DNA from: Candidatus Zixiibacteriota bacterium
GTDB taxonomy: Bacteria > Zixibacteria > MSB-5A5 > GN15 > FEB-12
Assembly: GCA_020348905.1 (NCBI GenBank)
Contig: CP070756.1
Coordinates: forward strand, 1,987,736-2,033,244
Direction of reading: 5' to 3'
Length of the DNA: 45,509 bases
Notes under the pieces: model-generated
Database searches by the model: none
What the model was told of the DNA's origin: nothing
Seen by the model: only the letters and a program-made list of their open reading frames with translations
Position numbers and translations under genes: made by a program
Shown: positions 16,137 to 25,651 of the stretch, in pieces
Numbering within the stretch: position 1 is the first letter of the stretch
Layout of the letters: every line of letters starts with the position of its first letter

Positions 16137-16919
16137 ATGAAGAAGAAGAAACCGAAACTGGCCGTATGGAAATTCGCATCATGCGATGGCTGTCAGCTCA
16201 GCTTGCTTGACTGTGAGGATGAACTGTTGGCTGTCGCCGGGGCTATCGACATCGCCAACTTTCCCGAAGCCTCGCGCGCCATAGCCAGGGGTCCATACGA
16301 CTTATCGCTCGTGGAAGGTTCCATAACCACCCCCCATGACGCCGAAAGAATTCACAAAATTCGACGCTCATCGAAGTACATGGTAACAATCGGAGCCTGC
16401 GCAACGGCAGGTGGCATTCAGGCCCTGAGAAACTTCACCGATGTCAAGGAGTATGCCTCGCTAATCTACGCCAATCCGGAATACATCTCGACGCTGCAGA
16501 ATTCCACGGCCATCGCCGATCACGTGCCGGTCGATCTGGAACTGCGAGGATGCCCGATAAGCAAATACCAACTTATTGAAGTTGTAAGCGCCTATCTCAA
16601 CCACCGCAAGCCTAACTTGCCATCTTTCAGTGTGTGCATCGAATGTAAACTGCGCGGGACCACCTGCGTTATGGTTGCCCACGGCACACCGTGCCTGGGA
16701 CCGGTAACACATGCGGGATGCGGCGCTATTTGTCCAGCTTACAACCGGGGCTGCTATAGCTGCTTTGGCCCGAAGGAAACCGTCAACACCGAGGCCCTGG
16801 CCGAGCAACTCAAGTCTATGGGAACACCGCCGGCAGACCTGGTCCGGATGTTCCGGTCCTTTAACGCTGAAGCGCTTGAATTCAGGCAGGAAAGCACGAT
16901 CCATGAAAGAGAAGATTAA
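16137..16919 (+). CDS. hydD: Group 3b [NiFe]-hydrogenase small (delta) subunit
   Basis: The start is ATG 16137, one base after the previous stop; upstream in-frame codons overlap the HydG gene and are ignored. The 260 residues show the small-subunit cysteine set. [12 protein letters not shown] (Cys16, Cys19) ligates the proximal cluster with GACATAGG and [53 protein letters not shown] holds ligands for two more [4Fe-4S] clusters. There is no twin-arginine signal, so the enzyme is cytoplasmic as expected for group 3. It pairs with the large subunit, whose gene overlaps it by 17 bases. Confidence 0.9.
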   Translation: MKKKKPKLAVWKFASCDGCQLSLLDCEDELLAVAGAIDIANFPEASRAIARGPYDLSLVEGSITTPHDAERIHKIRRSSKYMVTIGACATAGGIQALRNFTDVKEYASLIYANPEYISTLQNSTAIADHVPVDLELRGCPISKYQLIEVVSAYLNHRKPNLPSFSVCIECKLRGTTCVMVAHGTPCLGPVTHAGCGAICPAYNRGCYSCFGPKETVNTEALAEQLKSMGTPPADLVRMFRSFNAEALEFRQESTIHERED

Positions 16920-18198
16920 ATCCATCAAGGTTGACTACCTGGCCCGGGTCGAAGGTGAAGGCGCCCTCCACGTGAAGATCAAGGAAGGCAAAGTCACCGA
17001 TGTCAGATTTAACATCTTCGAACCGCCCCGCTTCTTTGAAGCTTTTCTGCGAGGTCGACACTTTACCGAGGCACCCGATATCACCGCCCGCATCTGTGGC
17101 ATCTGTCCGGTGGCCTACCAGATGAGCGCCGTTCACGCCATGGAGAATGCCCTCAGCGTCTCTGTCGACGGGCAACTGCGCGCTCTGCGCCGTCTGATTT
17201 ACTGTGGCGAGTGGATTGAAAGCCACGCCCTTCACGTCTATATGCTGCACGCGCCGGACTTTCTGGGCTACCAGGATGCCATTGAAATGGCCAGAGATTA
17301 TCCCGAAATGGTCAAGCAGGGCCTTCGACTGAAGAAAATCGGCAACGAACTGGTGACCCTTATCGGCGGCCGCGAGATACATCCCATAAACGTCAAAGTC
17401 GGAGGTTTTTACAAACTTCCGACGAAGGCGGACCTCGCTGTAATCGCAGAGAAATTGACCTGGGCCAGGTCTGCCGCCCACGACATGATTGATTTCACCG
17501 CCAGACTCGACTTCCCCGATTTCAAGCAGGACTACCAGTATGTCGCTCTGCGTCACCCCGATGAATACCCCTTTTGTGAGGGGCGCATAGTGTCGAACAA
17601 AGGGCTCGACATATCGGTCGAAGAATATGAGAACTTCTTTCAGGAAGAGCACGTGAAGCACTCAACTTCGCTTCATTCGCTTACCAGAAACGGCGAGCCT
17701 TACGCGACCGGCCCGCTGGCCCGCTACAGCCTGAATTTTGACCGCCTTTACCCGGATGTTCAGAGGGCGGCTACCGGCGCACGCCTGAGCGAAACCTGCT
17801 TCAATCCCTTCAAGAGCATAATCGTCAGAAGCGTGGAAACGCTTCAGGCCGTTGAAGAAGCCACACGGATTATTGAGGCTTACCAGCAGCCGGAGAAAGC
17901 CTGCGTGGATATTGAAGCGCGTGAATCCCGTGGCTGTGGTTGCACCGAAGCACCGCGGGGAAGCCTGTATCATCGATACACCCTGGATGCCGAAGGTACC
18001 ATATTGAACGCGAAGATAGTGCCACCCACGTCGCAGAATCAGAAAATCATTGAATCCGACCTCTGGCATTTCGTGCCTGAAAATTTGAATCTCTCACACG
18101 ACGATCTAACCTGGAAGTGCGAACAGGTCATTCGCAACTACGACCCATGCATCTCCTGTTCCTGCCATTTTCTTAATCTGACGGTTGAGCGAGGCTGA
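16903..18198 (+). CDS. hydA: Group 3b [NiFe]-hydrogenase large (alpha) subunit
   Basis: The start is ATG 16903; the longer frame from 16711 lies inside the small-subunit gene. The 431-residue protein has both nickel-site motifs: RICGIC (residues 63-68) and DPCISCSCH (414-422). After His422 only nine residues (FLNLTVERG) remain, the short tail normally removed by the maturation endopeptidase once nickel is in place. An extra cysteine sits between the second ligand cysteine and the His, an unusual variant of DPCxxCxxH. The protein performs H2 splitting or formation. The maturation protease gene follows directly, which fits a functional operon. Confidence 0.92.
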   Translation: MKEKIKSIKVDYLARVEGEGALHVKIKEGKVTDVRFNIFEPPRFFEAFLRGRHFTEAPDITARICGICPVAYQMSAVHAMENALSVSVDGQLRALRRLIYCGEWIESHALHVYMLHAPDFLGYQDAIEMARDYPEMVKQGLRLKKIGNELVTLIGGREIHPINVKVGGFYKLPTKADLAVIAEKLTWARSAAHDMIDFTARLDFPDFKQDYQYVALRHPDEYPFCEGRIVSNKGLDISVEEYENFFQEEHVKHSTSLHSLTRNGEPYATGPLARYSLNFDRLYPDVQRAATGARLSETCFNPFKSIIVRSVETLQAVEEATRIIEAYQQPEKACVDIEARESRGCGCTEAPRGSLYHRYTLDAEGTILNAKIVPPTSQNQKIIESDLWHFVPENLNLSHDDLTWKCEQVIRNYDPCISCSCHFLNLTVERG

Positions 18199-18202
18199 TA
18201 AC

Positions 18203-18667
18203 GTGACCGCGGACGCGAAAACCCTGGTAATAGGAATCGGCAACGAGTACCGGGGCGACGATGCTGTCGGCCTTGATGTCGCGCGCCGGTTGTCTCAGTC
18301 AACTCCAGGCAAATGCGAAGTTATTCAGGCTAATGGCGCGGGAATTGACTTGATTGGAAAGTGGGAGAACTACGATCATGTGATCGTGGTTGATGCCGTC
18401 AGGTCAGAATCCGCGCCGGGCACCATTCATCGCATTGACGCGGTAAATGAAGAATTGCCCGACGCCTGGTTTCATAGTTCAACTCACACCGTCAGTCTAC
18501 CCGAGGCCATTGGACTGGCCGGAACACTGGGCCTGATGCCGACAAACCTTACTATCTATGGAATCGAGGGTGAGAACTTTGAGCCCGGGGTTAGTCTCTC
18601 GCCGGCTGTAAAACAGGCAGCCGAACATTTAATAGCGCGAATCCTTGATGAGGTAGCGACTGCGTAA
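18203..18667 (+). CDS. Hydrogenase maturation endopeptidase
   Basis: The GTG at 18203 is preferred because GCGAGG lies about 10 bases upstream; a TTG at 18185, overlapping the large-subunit stop, is the alternative. The 154-residue product has the HycI/HoxW/HybD signature: TLVIGIGNEYRGDDAVGLDVARRL, where the Glu/Asp binds nickel, then VIVVDAVRSESAPG with the second Asp, and HSSTHTVSLPEAIGLAG, which includes the third metal ligand His. It would cut the large-subunit tail after His422. It is the last gene of the operon. The short hairpin-like sequence just after the stop has no T-run, so no clear terminator is seen. Confidence 0.88.
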   Translation: MTADAKTLVIGIGNEYRGDDAVGLDVARRLSQSTPGKCEVIQANGAGIDLIGKWENYDHVIVVDAVRSESAPGTIHRIDAVNEELPDAWFHSSTHTVSLPEAIGLAGTLGLMPTNLTIYGIEGENFEPGVSLSPAVKQAAEHLIARILDEVATA

Positions 18668-18681
18668 GACCTGCTTACGGC

Positions 18682-19599
18682 TCACTGTGAGCAACCCGTA
18701 CCAAGAGCACCGATAGTGACGTTACAGCTGTTGTTCTCAGCGACACATGGCGACGCTGACTGAAGATGGTAGTCTCCGGCCCCCCAATCGCAGAACAACG
18801 GATCGGCTGACATGTTTCCCTGAATGCTCGACAGATTCGTCAGGCACCCAATCCAATCACCACCCTCGTTGCTGTATATATTCGAGCAGTCAAGGTCCGG
18901 CAGGTCATCATTGCCGGAGCATTCAATGATATCTCCTCCGGTTGAGTAGGCCAGGATACAGTTGATAAATCTGGGTGAAGATCCACCCAGAAGATAGGCA
19001 ATCGCTCCGGTAGGCGCGCTGTTGCCGACGAATGTGCAGTTCTCAAAGGTGGGTGAGGCACTCTTGCAACGAATCGCCCCTCCGCTAATCATCCCGACAT
19101 TATCCGCCAGAACGCAGTTCTTGATGAGCGGGCCGGCCGACCGGAAGTTTATGGCGACCCCCTGTGAGTGATAGCCGCCGCGGATCGTGAATCCGTCGAT
19201 TACCAGCAGCGATTCACTGGCCATACTGACGTTGAAACCGGCGTGAAGGTTAAGCGGATCACCTCCGCAGTCTATTATCGTATGGCTGGCACCGTCCTCC
19301 GACATAAGTACGATCGACCTGCCCCCGAATTCAATATCCCGGTTGCCGTCGTCGGTATAGACCCCGTCGGCTACCAGCACCGTATCCCCCACACTAGCCG
19401 AATCGATCCCCGCCTGAATAGTCGGCTGGTCAGCCGGGACCCTTATTACCACCGTTGCCGGCGGTGGCAGGCTGTCGCCGTTATGGTTGTCATCATCGCC
19501 GCCGGCGGTCACCCCTGTTATTTGCTCGGAACCATCGCCGGAGCACATCAGTAAGGCCGCTATGCTTGCGACCGCAAGTATCAATAGTAAGCTTCTCAT
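18682..19599 (-). CDS. Parallel beta-helix surface lipoprotein
   Basis: A good ribosome site (GGAGGAAAGCGT) precedes the ATG. The N-terminus is a lipoprotein signal ending LLMC, followed by a Asp/Asn/Pro-rich linker. The rest is a right-handed beta-helix of the DUF1565/pectin-lyase type. It opens with VRVPADQPTIQAGIDSASVGDTVLVADGVY and continues with repeated turns (DGFTIRGGYHSQG, IKNCVLADNVGMISGGAIRC, FENCTFVGNSAPTG, FINCILAYSTGG). Cysteines recur about once per turn and may form stacked disulfides. No lyase or sulfatase residues are recognisable. Typical of FCB surface proteins that bind polysaccharide; the ligand is unknown. It converges on the hydrogenase operon. Confidence 0.7.
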   Translation of the reverse strand: MRSLLLILAVASIAALLMCSGDGSEQITGVTAGGDDDNHNGDSLPPPATVVIRVPADQPTIQAGIDSASVGDTVLVADGVYTDDGNRDIEFGGRSIVLMSEDGASHTIIDCGGDPLNLHAGFNVSMASESLLVIDGFTIRGGYHSQGVAINFRSAGPLIKNCVLADNVGMISGGAIRCKSASPTFENCTFVGNSAPTGAIAYLLGGSSPRFINCILAYSTGGDIIECSGNDDLPDLDCSNIYSNEGGDWIGCLTNLSSIQGNMSADPLFCDWGAGDYHLQSASPCVAENNSCNVTIGALGTGCSQ

Positions 19600-20131
19600 A
19601 CGCTTTCCTCCGCACCGACTGACTGCAATACCAGCCTCTATAATATAGTACGAATCGAACCGGAAGACCGATTATTTGTGCCCTGGCGGACTGATTAACC
19701 TTGTCAGACCCGGTAATTACGTCGGTATTCTCAACACCTGGCCCGGATCGGCGGCCAGACCCGGGGCCATCATTGTAAGCGAATGCCTTACATGAAGTTG
19801 CCTTTGTCCGGGGACGGTCGACTCCATTATATCGGACTTTATCTGACTTCGGATAAGCTAGCGGTCAGGACATCTCACTGCCACTTTTTGACAGAGTTTT
19901 TGTTGAAATGTCCACAAATTTAACCTTAATTACCGCCATAAAAGAGTTTACTTCTGTGGGCTCACACCAGGATGTCGAGAGGAAAACACGGGGGCCAATT
20001 GTAAAGGATGTTGTTTGTTCTGACTGCGATACGAGCGCTGACACCGCCCCGTATTCTCACAGGTAACTGAGACAGCGCCCGGCAGGACAAGGGTACTGCA
20101 GCAGGATCAGACAACTATCCGGAGGGCTGAA
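19600..20131. other. Non-coding spacer between divergent genes
   Basis: About 530 bases separate the beta-helix lipoprotein (minus) from the sensor kinase (plus). No open frame, RNA gene or repeat is convincing. A TTGACA hexamer lies at 19888-19893 but has no good -10 partner, and an A/T-rich TATAATATAG stretch near 19639-19648 could serve the minus-strand gene. A GGAGGG ribosome site closes the spacer before the kinase ATG. Confidence 0.4.
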
Positions 20132-23100
20132 ATGAAGCAGTTACAGCGGAGCGCCTGGGAGCGCGGTCTCTATGCCGCTTTGCTCGTCGCGGCATGCGCC
20201 ATTCTCGGCGCCATGCTGTTCATCTGGCGTTCCGGCAATCAGATGATTGACAAGATCACACCGCTTACCGACGCCACCATGGAAGTGGGCATGGAGGCAA
20301 CCATAGCTCACCTGTGGCTGATGGAGGCTGCGGTGCGGGAGAATCACCAGTATTTCGATACCGCCAAGGTTCATCTTCAACGGGCCGAGGCTCTGGCTGT
20401 GGCTATGCTTGAAGGAGGGGTAGTACATGAGACAAAGCTGTCGCCTCTGGACGACCCTACCATGCGTCGCAGGGTTGAGGTAATCCGACAGAGTCTCAGG
20501 CACCTTGTCCTTGTCGACCACGACCAGTTACCGGATATCTTGCTTGGGCACGAACACGACGACGGCAGCTATCACACCCACGATCTGGTGTTTGCCGACC
20601 TGTTGACGCAAACTGCCGCCGTTGAGGAAGAACTTCGTCAGGTAATTCGCCAGGAACATTCCTATTTCCGCCACGTTCAGCTTACTCTCTTCTCAATCTG
20701 TATTGGCTTTTTCATTTTGGTAGGGGCCGTATTGTACCGCTATATCTCGGCACAGAAGCGATATGAGGCCAGAATCAAACGTCTCAATCTCATTCTCAGA
20801 GCCGTTCGCAACGTTAACCATCTAATCACCCGCGAAAAGAACGAACAGCGGCTCATTCAGAGCACCTGTGAACTCCTGGTGGAAACTCGCGGTCTCCATA
20901 ACGCCTGGATTACGTTGGTTGATGAAACGGGCCGACCGACTATTCATGCCGAAGCCGGCCTGAATTCCGATTTCGCCCCCGCTGTCGAGCGCCTGCTAAA
21001 TGGGCACTTGCTGCCGTGCTGTATCAAGGCCATTAAACACGACGGCGTGCTCGTGATCGAGGATCCCCACCGGGACTGCCCGGAATGCCCTCTGTCCGAA
21101 AAGTATACTGGACGATCCGGTCTTGCCGCAAGGCTTCAGCACGCCAACCGAATTTACGGATTCATGGTGGTCTCGTCTCCGCGCGACTACGCTTTTGACC
21201 GGGAGGAACACAACCTCTTCGAGGAACTTGCCGAAGATATCGCCCTGTCGCTTCACCTGCTCAATGTGGAGCGAGAGCAGGTTGCCTCGGAATTGGCCCT
21301 GCGCGAAAGTGAGAAACGTTACCGGACCCTGGCCGCCAACATACCCGGCTGTGATATTTACCTGTTTGATAACGACATGCGCTATCTCGTAGCCGAGGGA
21401 TCGGAGATGAAGAAAAACGGGCTCCGTAGTGACTTCTACGAGGGCAAAACTCTCTATGAAACCTGGGAGAAACCCCTGATAGGAGTGATCGAACCACTAT
21501 ATCAGAGCGCCCTGGCCGGGAAACCGGCCAGCAAAGAGTACCAGTGCTGCGGAAAATTCTATTTCCTGAACGTGATGCCCGTGTTCAACGGCCAGCAAAA
21601 AATCGTCGGCGGCATCGCCCTGTCACAAAATATAAGCGAACGCAAAAGGTCGGAGGAAGCCATCAAAAGATCTGAGAATATTCTGCGCCACACGTTCGAG
21701 GCCATTCCCGACCTGATTTCGGTCCACGACCGGGACTACAACATAGTTCTGAGCAACTGGCACCAGCGACCACAGGCTCGCTCGCGCTACCGCAAAGGGC
21801 AAGTTAAGTGTCATGAGGCCTACATGGGCAGCAGCGACCCCTGCGATCCGTGTCACTCAAAAGACGTATTTAAGGACGGTAAGCCGGTGCGGATAGAAAA
21901 GACCAATGCGGCCGATGGAATCACTCGGGAAATCAACGTCTACCCGGTCTTCGACGAGTTCGGAAATATCACCATGACCACCGAGCACATTCGTGATATC
22001 ACCGAAAGGAAGCGGGCTGAAAAACTCCAGGCGGCCCTGTTCAGTATTTCCGAGGCTACCAACCTGACAACCAACCTCACCGAATTGCTGATGATCATCC
22101 ATGAGACCCTCGGTACCCTGATCGATACCACTAACTTTTATGTTGCCCTCTACGATGACAAGAATAACCGTTATTCATTCCCCTACTGTGTCGACGAGTA
22201 CGACAGCACCGACTTCCGCCCGGAACAACTGGAGAGAAGTCTCACTGATTACGTTCGTCGAAGCGGCAGACCTCTACTGGCCGACGAAAAGGTCCATAAG
22301 GAACTTCAGCAATCGGGCCAGGTAGACTTGGTTGGCAAACCCTCGCTGGTATGGCTCGGTGTACCATTAACGACATCCCACGGTGTAATTGGAGTTGTCG
22401 TTGTTCAGAGTTACACCGACCCCAATCTGTACAGCCGATCCGATATGGACTTGATGACTTTCGTATCGGGACACATCACCATGGCTATCGAACGAAAACT
22501 TGCCGAAGAAGCTCTCAGAACAAGTGAGGAAAGACTCAGAGCAATGTACGAACAGGCCTCGGTCGGCGTGGCCCTGTTGTCAACCTGCGGACGGTGGTTA
22601 ACTGTCAATGAGCGGCTGTGTAATATCGTTGGCTATACGCGCCGGGACCTGCTTAAAATGACATGCCGGGACCTCACTCACCCGGACGACCAGGACAATG
22701 CCAACTGCATCATAGACCAACTGTCGCCGGACGTTAGTGGTAACTGCTCCTGCGAAAAACGCTTTGTGCGCAAAGATGGCGAATTCGTCTGGGTCCACAT
22801 CTCGGCGGCCGTGGTCACTGAACCGGCCCGTGCGGACAAATATCTAATCACCATTATCCAGGATATTACCGAACGAAAAAACGCCGAGGATATGGTGGCC
22901 AAGTATACTGATCGACTGATACGTGCCAATCGAGAGCTGGAGGCAAAGCAGGCCGAACTCGAGGAATTCATCTATACTGTGTCACACGACCTGAAAGCAC
23001 CCATTGTTTCCATCTCAGGCTTCACCGGACTGATCCGCGAACGGCTGTCAGGTATAATGGATCAAACCAGCTCCCGCCACCTGGATCGAATCAGACATAA

Positions 23101-23710
23101 TACCAATGTCATGGAGTCACTCATAGGTGACTTGCTCGAACTTTCTCGCATCGGCCGGACCGACGAACCGGTGGTTGAAATCGATATGGAAGAGCTGGCC
23201 GATGAGGTGCTGGAATCCTTCGGGGTAGCGGCAGCGGCCAAGAGTATAACGGTCACCAAGACCAGCCCGCTTCCCGGTACCTCCGGTCGACGTCATAGGA
23301 TACGGCAGTTGCTAACCAATCTAATTGATAACGCCATCAAGTACATGCCGGAAAAAGACAACGGCAAGATTGAGATTGGCTTCGATACCGCCGTTCCCGA
23401 TTCCGATGGTGGAAGCGAAGCTTACTATATACGCGACAACGGCCAGGGCATCCCCGAAGAATTTCATGAGCGAATTTTCGGGATGTTTCAACGCGCCCCG
23501 TCAGCGGGCAATCAAACTGATGGCACCGGTGTAGGCCTGACCATCGTACGGCGAATCGTCCAGAAACATGGCGGTCGTATCTGGGTCACGTCAAAGGCCG
23601 AACAGGGGTCGACTTTTTACTTTACGCTGCCGGTGGGAAAGTCCGGCGAGAGCGAAACAGTGGATAGCAGTGACATGATCGGTGAAATCGAATACATGGG
23701 TGAGGAGTAA
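20132..23710 (+). CDS. Multidomain sensor histidine kinase (two membrane helices, GAF, PAS, PAS, GAF, PAS, HisKA, HATPase)
   Basis: The protein has 1192 residues. Two transmembrane helices (about 13-32 and 186-207) flank a roughly 150-residue periplasmic region with alpha-helical character (DKITPLTDATMEVGMEA...). Then come a GAF-like domain (about 230-385), PAS (about 395-505), and a PAS with cysteine motif KCHEAYMGSSDPCDPCHSKD (about 515-620). A GAF (about 635-790) and a PAS (about 805-915) follow. HisKA has its phosphorylated His952 in VSHDLKAPIVSI. The ATPase domain shows the N box (LLTNLIDNAIKYM), the G1 box (YIRDNGQGIP) and GTGVGLTIV. It signals into the receiver proteins encoded immediately downstream. 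The first GAF contains DCPECPL, so two domains carry cysteine pairs that might bind metal or sense redox; that is inference. The stimulus is unknown. Confidence 0.88.
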   Translation: MKQLQRSAWERGLYAALLVAACAILGAMLFIWRSGNQMIDKITPLTDATMEVGMEATIAHLWLMEAAVRENHQYFDTAKVHLQRAEALAVAMLEGGVVHETKLSPLDDPTMRRRVEVIRQSLRHLVLVDHDQLPDILLGHEHDDGSYHTHDLVFADLLTQTAAVEEELRQVIRQEHSYFRHVQLTLFSICIGFFILVGAVLYRYISAQKRYEARIKRLNLILRAVRNVNHLITREKNEQRLIQSTCELLVETRGLHNAWITLVDETGRPTIHAEAGLNSDFAPAVERLLNGHLLPCCIKAIKHDGVLVIEDPHRDCPECPLSEKYTGRSGLAARLQHANRIYGFMVVSSPRDYAFDREEHNLFEELAEDIALSLHLLNVEREQVASELALRESEKRYRTLAANIPGCDIYLFDNDMRYLVAEGSEMKKNGLRSDFYEGKTLYETWEKPLIGVIEPLYQSALAGKPASKEYQCCGKFYFLNVMPVFNGQQKIVGGIALSQNISERKRSEEAIKRSENILRHTFEAIPDLISVHDRDYNIVLSNWHQRPQARSRYRKGQVKCHEAYMGSSDPCDPCHSKDVFKDGKPVRIEKTNAADGITREINVYPVFDEFGNITMTTEHIRDITERKRAEKLQAALFSISEATNLTTNLTELLMIIHETLGTLIDTTNFYVALYDDKNNRYSFPYCVDEYDSTDFRPEQLERSLTDYVRRSGRPLLADEKVHKELQQSGQVDLVGKPSLVWLGVPLTTSHGVIGVVVVQSYTDPNLYSRSDMDLMTFVSGHITMAIERKLAEEALRTSEERLRAMYEQASVGVALLSTCGRWLTVNERLCNIVGYTRRDLLKMTCRDLTHPDDQDNANCIIDQLSPDVSGNCSCEKRFVRKDGEFVWVHISAAVVTEPARADKYLITIIQDITERKNAEDMVAKYTDRLIRANRELEAKQAELEEFIYTVSHDLKAPIVSISGFTGLIRERLSGIMDQTSSRHLDRIRHNTNVMESLIGDLLELSRIGRTDEPVVEIDMEELADEVLESFGVAAAAKSITVTKTSPLPGTSGRRHRIRQLLTNLIDNAIKYMPEKDNGKIEIGFDTAVPDSDGGSEAYYIRDNGQGIPEEFHERIFGMFQRAPSAGNQTDGTGVGLTIVRRIVQKHGGRIWVTSKAEQGSTFYFTLPVGKSGESETVDSSDMIGEIEYMGEE

Positions 23711-23746
23711 GGCCCCGTAACCAACGGTAAAGGAGGAACAGATAGC

Positions 23747-24205
23747 ATGACACCGGTGCTAATAATGCTCGTTGAGGATAATGACGATCACGCCGAACTG
23801 ATAACGGATGCTCTTAATAACACAATTGTAGCTAATCGCGTCCTTCGCTTCGTCAACGCCGAATCCGCTCTGGAATATTTGATGGGAGAAAAGGCCCACG
23901 CCGCACCCGAGGAATACCCGCTGCCGGGAGTCATTCTTCTGGACGTCAAGTTGCCCGGCATGGACGGACTTCGGATGCTTCGGAAGATTAGAAAAAACAA
24001 AAGAACCAGACGGGTCCCGGTAGTTATCCTCACCACCTCGAAAAGAGAGGATGAAATCGCCAGGGGATACGAACTTGGGGCCAACAGTTACATCGTAAAG
24101 CCGGTGAAATTTGAAGAGTTTCGGGCAAAAATAATTGACCTGAAAATGTACTGGGTACTCACCAGTGAACTGCCAAATTCGGTTCAGGAGTCGGTGGAAG
24201 GGTAA
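23747..24205 (+). CDS. Single-domain response regulator (Rcp1-like)
   Basis: AAAGGAGG lies 11 bases before ATG, 36 bases after the kinase stop. The 152 residues form one receiver domain: acidic pocket VEDNDDH (Glu10, Asp11), phospho-acceptor Asp66 in VILLDVKLPG, Thr96-Thr97 and Lys118 in YIVKPV. The slightly long loop around residues 46-60 (MGEKAHAAPEEYPLP) is characteristic of the Rcp1 group that partners PAS/GAF kinases such as cyanobacterial phytochromes. With no output domain, it most likely relays phosphate or binds a target protein. It closely resembles the next gene product and likely arose by duplication. Confidence 0.85.
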   Translation: MTPVLIMLVEDNDDHAELITDALNNTIVANRVLRFVNAESALEYLMGEKAHAAPEEYPLPGVILLDVKLPGMDGLRMLRKIRKNKRTRRVPVVILTTSKREDEIARGYELGANSYIVKPVKFEEFRAKIIDLKMYWVLTSELPNSVQESVEG

Positions 24206-24275
24206 TATCATACCATTCCTCACCGAACAATAGCGACGATAGACAGACATTCGGACGAACATAAGGAGAGTCGCC

Positions 24276-24746
24276 ATGCGCTCACAAGCATTGACAGTGA
24301 TGCTAATCGAAGATAACGACGACCATGCCGAACTGGTCTCGGCCGCCCTGGCCGTGAACGACCTCGTTGGCAATGTGGTTCGGTTTGCCGATGCCGAAGC
24401 CGGGCTGGGTTATCTGTTCGGCGAAACTCAATCAGCCAATCGCCAGGACTACCCTCTGCCCGACCTCATCCTGCTGGATCTAATGCTGCCCGGCATGAGC
24501 GGAATTGAGATGCTCAAGGTTGTCAAGCAACGTGCTGAAACAAAGAGTGTCCCGGTAATAGTGCTGACCACGTCGTCGCAAGACAGCAAGATATCCGAGG
24601 CTTACGAGCTGGGCGCCAACAGCTATATCGCCAAGCCCGTCGGACACCAGGATTTCGTAATCAAGCTGGCTGAGTTGAATATGTTCTGGTCAGTCACAGC
24701 TGAACTCCCGCCGACGACAAACCGGCAATCTAACCCTTCGCCATAA
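24276..24746 (+). CDS. Second single-domain response regulator (Rcp1-like)
   Basis: The start is ATG 24276, behind AAGGAG. The 156-residue receiver has IEDNDDH (Glu12, Asp13), phospho-acceptor Asp68 in LILLDLMLPG, and Lys120 in YIAKPV. It shares the extended loop and the C-terminal FWSVTAELP with the preceding receiver (YWVLTSELP), so the two are paralogues in tandem. It may compete for or share the upstream kinase. The 70-base gap before it contains no recognisable element beyond the ribosome site. Confidence 0.85.
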   Translation: MRSQALTVMLIEDNDDHAELVSAALAVNDLVGNVVRFADAEAGLGYLFGETQSANRQDYPLPDLILLDLMLPGMSGIEMLKVVKQRAETKSVPVIVLTTSSQDSKISEAYELGANSYIAKPVGHQDFVIKLAELNMFWSVTAELPPTTNRQSNPSP

Positions 24747-24771
24747 AGGCTCCCGCGAAACGGAGAACCGA

Positions 24772-25503
24772 ATGAGCCGAAGACAACCTGATAATCTGCG
24801 AGGTTCACCCGAATTGCTGACTGATGCCTCGACCACTACCATTCTCATGGTCGAGGATAACCCCGATCACGCCCATCTGGCCCGCACGGCACTTGAAAAG
24901 TACGGCTTCTGGATGATCGACATCGCCAATACCATGGCACAAGCATTTCGCTTGATGAAATTACGGACTTACCAGGTACTCCTGGTCGATTACTGTCTCC
25001 CCGACGGCTACGGAATCGACCTGCTGGATTGGGTCGATGACAATTGTACGGTCGTAATGATGACGGCCCAGGGCAGCGAGAAAGTCGCTGCCGATGCCTT
25101 CAAGCGTGGCGCGCTGGACTATGTGGTCAAGGATTCGCTGTTTCGCGAGGTACTGCCTGAAATTGTGATGCAGGCGATGGCCAAGAACGAGGCTATCAAG
25201 AAGGCCATCCCGGCCTCAGGGATCGAACCCGACCCGGGCCGTAAATCCGCTATTGCCTACTCGCAGAATATCCCCTTGTTGAATGGTTATATCCATTCTG
25301 ATCATCTCAAGTCGACCATCGCCAAGGCCAGACGCCACCTGGCCGAGATCAGGGGCTGCCTGCGTGTCGTGCGCTACAATCCCGAGGAACCCCCGACCGA
25401 AACGCAGGTCGATTTCCTGGAATCGGCCCTCGAGGATTGTGAAGTAATCGAGGAGCTAATTGTTGGCATAGCCCTCAAAACCGAAGAAGAGCCGAGTCTC
25501 TGA
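24772..25503 (+). CDS. Response regulator with receiver and C-terminal helical domain
   Basis: The protein has 243 residues. The receiver spans about 20-140: VEDNPDH (Glu28, Asp29), phospho-acceptor Asp73 in VLLVDYCLPDGYG, and Lys120 in DYVVKD. After a linker (about 145-170) comes a helical stretch of about 75 residues (HLKSTIAKARRHLAEIRGCLRVVRYN, then TETQVDFLESALEDCEVIEELIVGI). It is neither a helix-turn-helix nor a GGDEF, HD-GYP or ATPase domain. Two long helices could form a dimerising four-helix bundle, resembling Hpt or HisKA dimerisation helices, but no phosphorylatable His in a conserved context is obvious. It is third after the kinase and divergent from the two Rcp-like receivers. 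Output unknown. Confidence 0.75.
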   Translation: MSRRQPDNLRGSPELLTDASTTTILMVEDNPDHAHLARTALEKYGFWMIDIANTMAQAFRLMKLRTYQVLLVDYCLPDGYGIDLLDWVDDNCTVVMMTAQGSEKVAADAFKRGALDYVVKDSLFREVLPEIVMQAMAKNEAIKKAIPASGIEPDPGRKSAIAYSQNIPLLNGYIHSDHLKSTIAKARRHLAEIRGCLRVVRYNPEEPPTETQVDFLESALEDCEVIEELIVGIALKTEEEPSL

Positions 25504-25651
25504 TCTTGCCCGACCGATCCATTCCGGGCACGGCAGAATCTTACCTGAAAACTATAAAAACGCACTGCTCGTTGCCAAGCAGCAGACGACGCACGAGAGG
25601 ACGCGCTTTATTTTAGTTGCCTGTTTACAGTCGAATTGTTTTAATTGTAGC

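Noticed and set aside
16711-16902. Longer N-terminus for the hydrogenase large subunit
   Set aside because: The extra codons lie within the small-subunit gene and are not hydrogenase-like; the ATG at 16903 begins the conserved sequence.
18674-18699. Hairpin after the hydrogenase operon
   Set aside because: TACGGCTCAC and its near-complement can pair, but no T-run follows and it overlaps the end of the beta-helix gene, so I do not call a terminator.
19888-19893. TTGACA as a -35 box for the sensor kinase
   Set aside because: No acceptable -10 hexamer 16-18 bases downstream, so a promoter cannot be supported.
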